Shown: positions 63,830-64,000 of the stretch, one piece after another
How positions within the stretch are numbered: position 1 is the first letter of the stretch
Layout of the letters: each line of letters opens with the position of its first letter
Assembly: GCA_020310875.1 (NCBI GenBank)
Contig: CM035422.1
Span: 50,749,607-50,813,606, forward strand
From: Ceratopteris richardii
Lineage: Eukaryota > Streptophyta > Polypodiopsida > Polypodiales > Pteridaceae
DNA length: 64,000 bases
Direction: 5' to 3'
Made by a program: the position numbers and the translations under genes
Notes under the pieces: generated by a model
Database searches by the model: none
Seen by the model: only the letters and a program-made list of their open reading frames with translations
Told to the model about the DNA's origin: nothing

Positions 63830-64000
63830 AGGGTGAGTGACCTGTATCAGTGTTTGCTTCTCTGATCCCCTTATTTGATCCTCATGAACCCAATGTAGAT
63901 TAGCGTTTCCTAGGTGAGGTAATTGAGTAGTAGACTTCCACGTGGATGTTCTTCCCTTGTTGTAGGTAACTTTAGGGGCATTGTCTTCACATTGTCTCTT

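Larger units (their letters stand above)
62575..64000 (-). mobile_element. E6: further E5-like gypsy fragment, continues past window
   Basis: The minus strand contains the end of pol (63,542-63,829), the spacer, and a downstream ORF with a large internal deletion. It is truncated on the left where the E5 LTR lies. It is more like E5 than E2 in sequence. Confidence 0.8.

Overview
This window looks like plant nuclear DNA made almost entirely of LTR retrotransposons nested in, or abutting, one another. I see no host gene. The evidence is primer-binding sites complementary to plant tRNA-Asp and tRNA-iMet, Ty1/copia and Ty3/gypsy polyproteins, TG...CA long terminal repeats with 5-bp target duplications, and a 5S rRNA-like fragment. 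The density of old, broken copies and a 17.6-kb element suggest a large, slowly purged genome, perhaps a gymnosperm or fern. The sequence alone does not settle the species.

Layout from left to right (E = Ty3/gypsy-type element). E1 (+, 1 to about 15,270) is a decayed gypsy element whose 5' end lies outside the window; a 1,080-bp solo LTR (5,281-6,360) sits in its reverse transcriptase. Copia-1 (-, about 15,272-19,893) follows, then a 5S-like fragment, then about 1 kb I cannot assign, then a copia gag fragment. E3 (+, 21,565-26,099) is a second gypsy lineage inserted in that gag fragment. Copia-2 (-, 26,100 to about 27,500) is a deleted relative of copia-1. E4 (-) is a short RNase H-to-integrase piece that the young element E2 splits in two. 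E2 (-, 27,871-45,489) has two 663-bp LTRs differing at one position that I can find, and a CTCTC target duplication. E5 (-, 45,666 to about 62,570) is a related but distinct gypsy element that has lost gag and its 3' LTR; copia-3 (+, 54,981-61,075, target duplication TATCC) is nested in its leader. E6 (-, from about 62,575) is another relative that runs off the window.

The most notable system is the E1/E2/E4/E5/E6 gypsy family. E2, its near-complete member, encodes a gag-pol of about 3,150 codons and a downstream protein of about 1,494 codons, each broken by one in-frame stop. Several things are unusual: (a) the region from the end of RNase H to the integrase zinc finger is tandemly duplicated, giving two H-x6-H...C-x2-C fingers; (b) a second retropepsin-like domain lies after integrase, in addition to the usual one before reverse transcriptase; (c) the downstream protein is very long, with globular ends, Pro/Ser/Thr-rich and coiled-coil sections and no apparent membrane segment; (d) it overlaps the polypurine tract and ends inside the 3' LTR; (e) the leader holds an array of CG-rich palindrome-derived motifs. 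E5 has an array at the same place with a different motif but the same ATCGCGAT centre. Several of these traits recur in independent, diverged copies, which argues that they belong to the family and not to one damaged copy.
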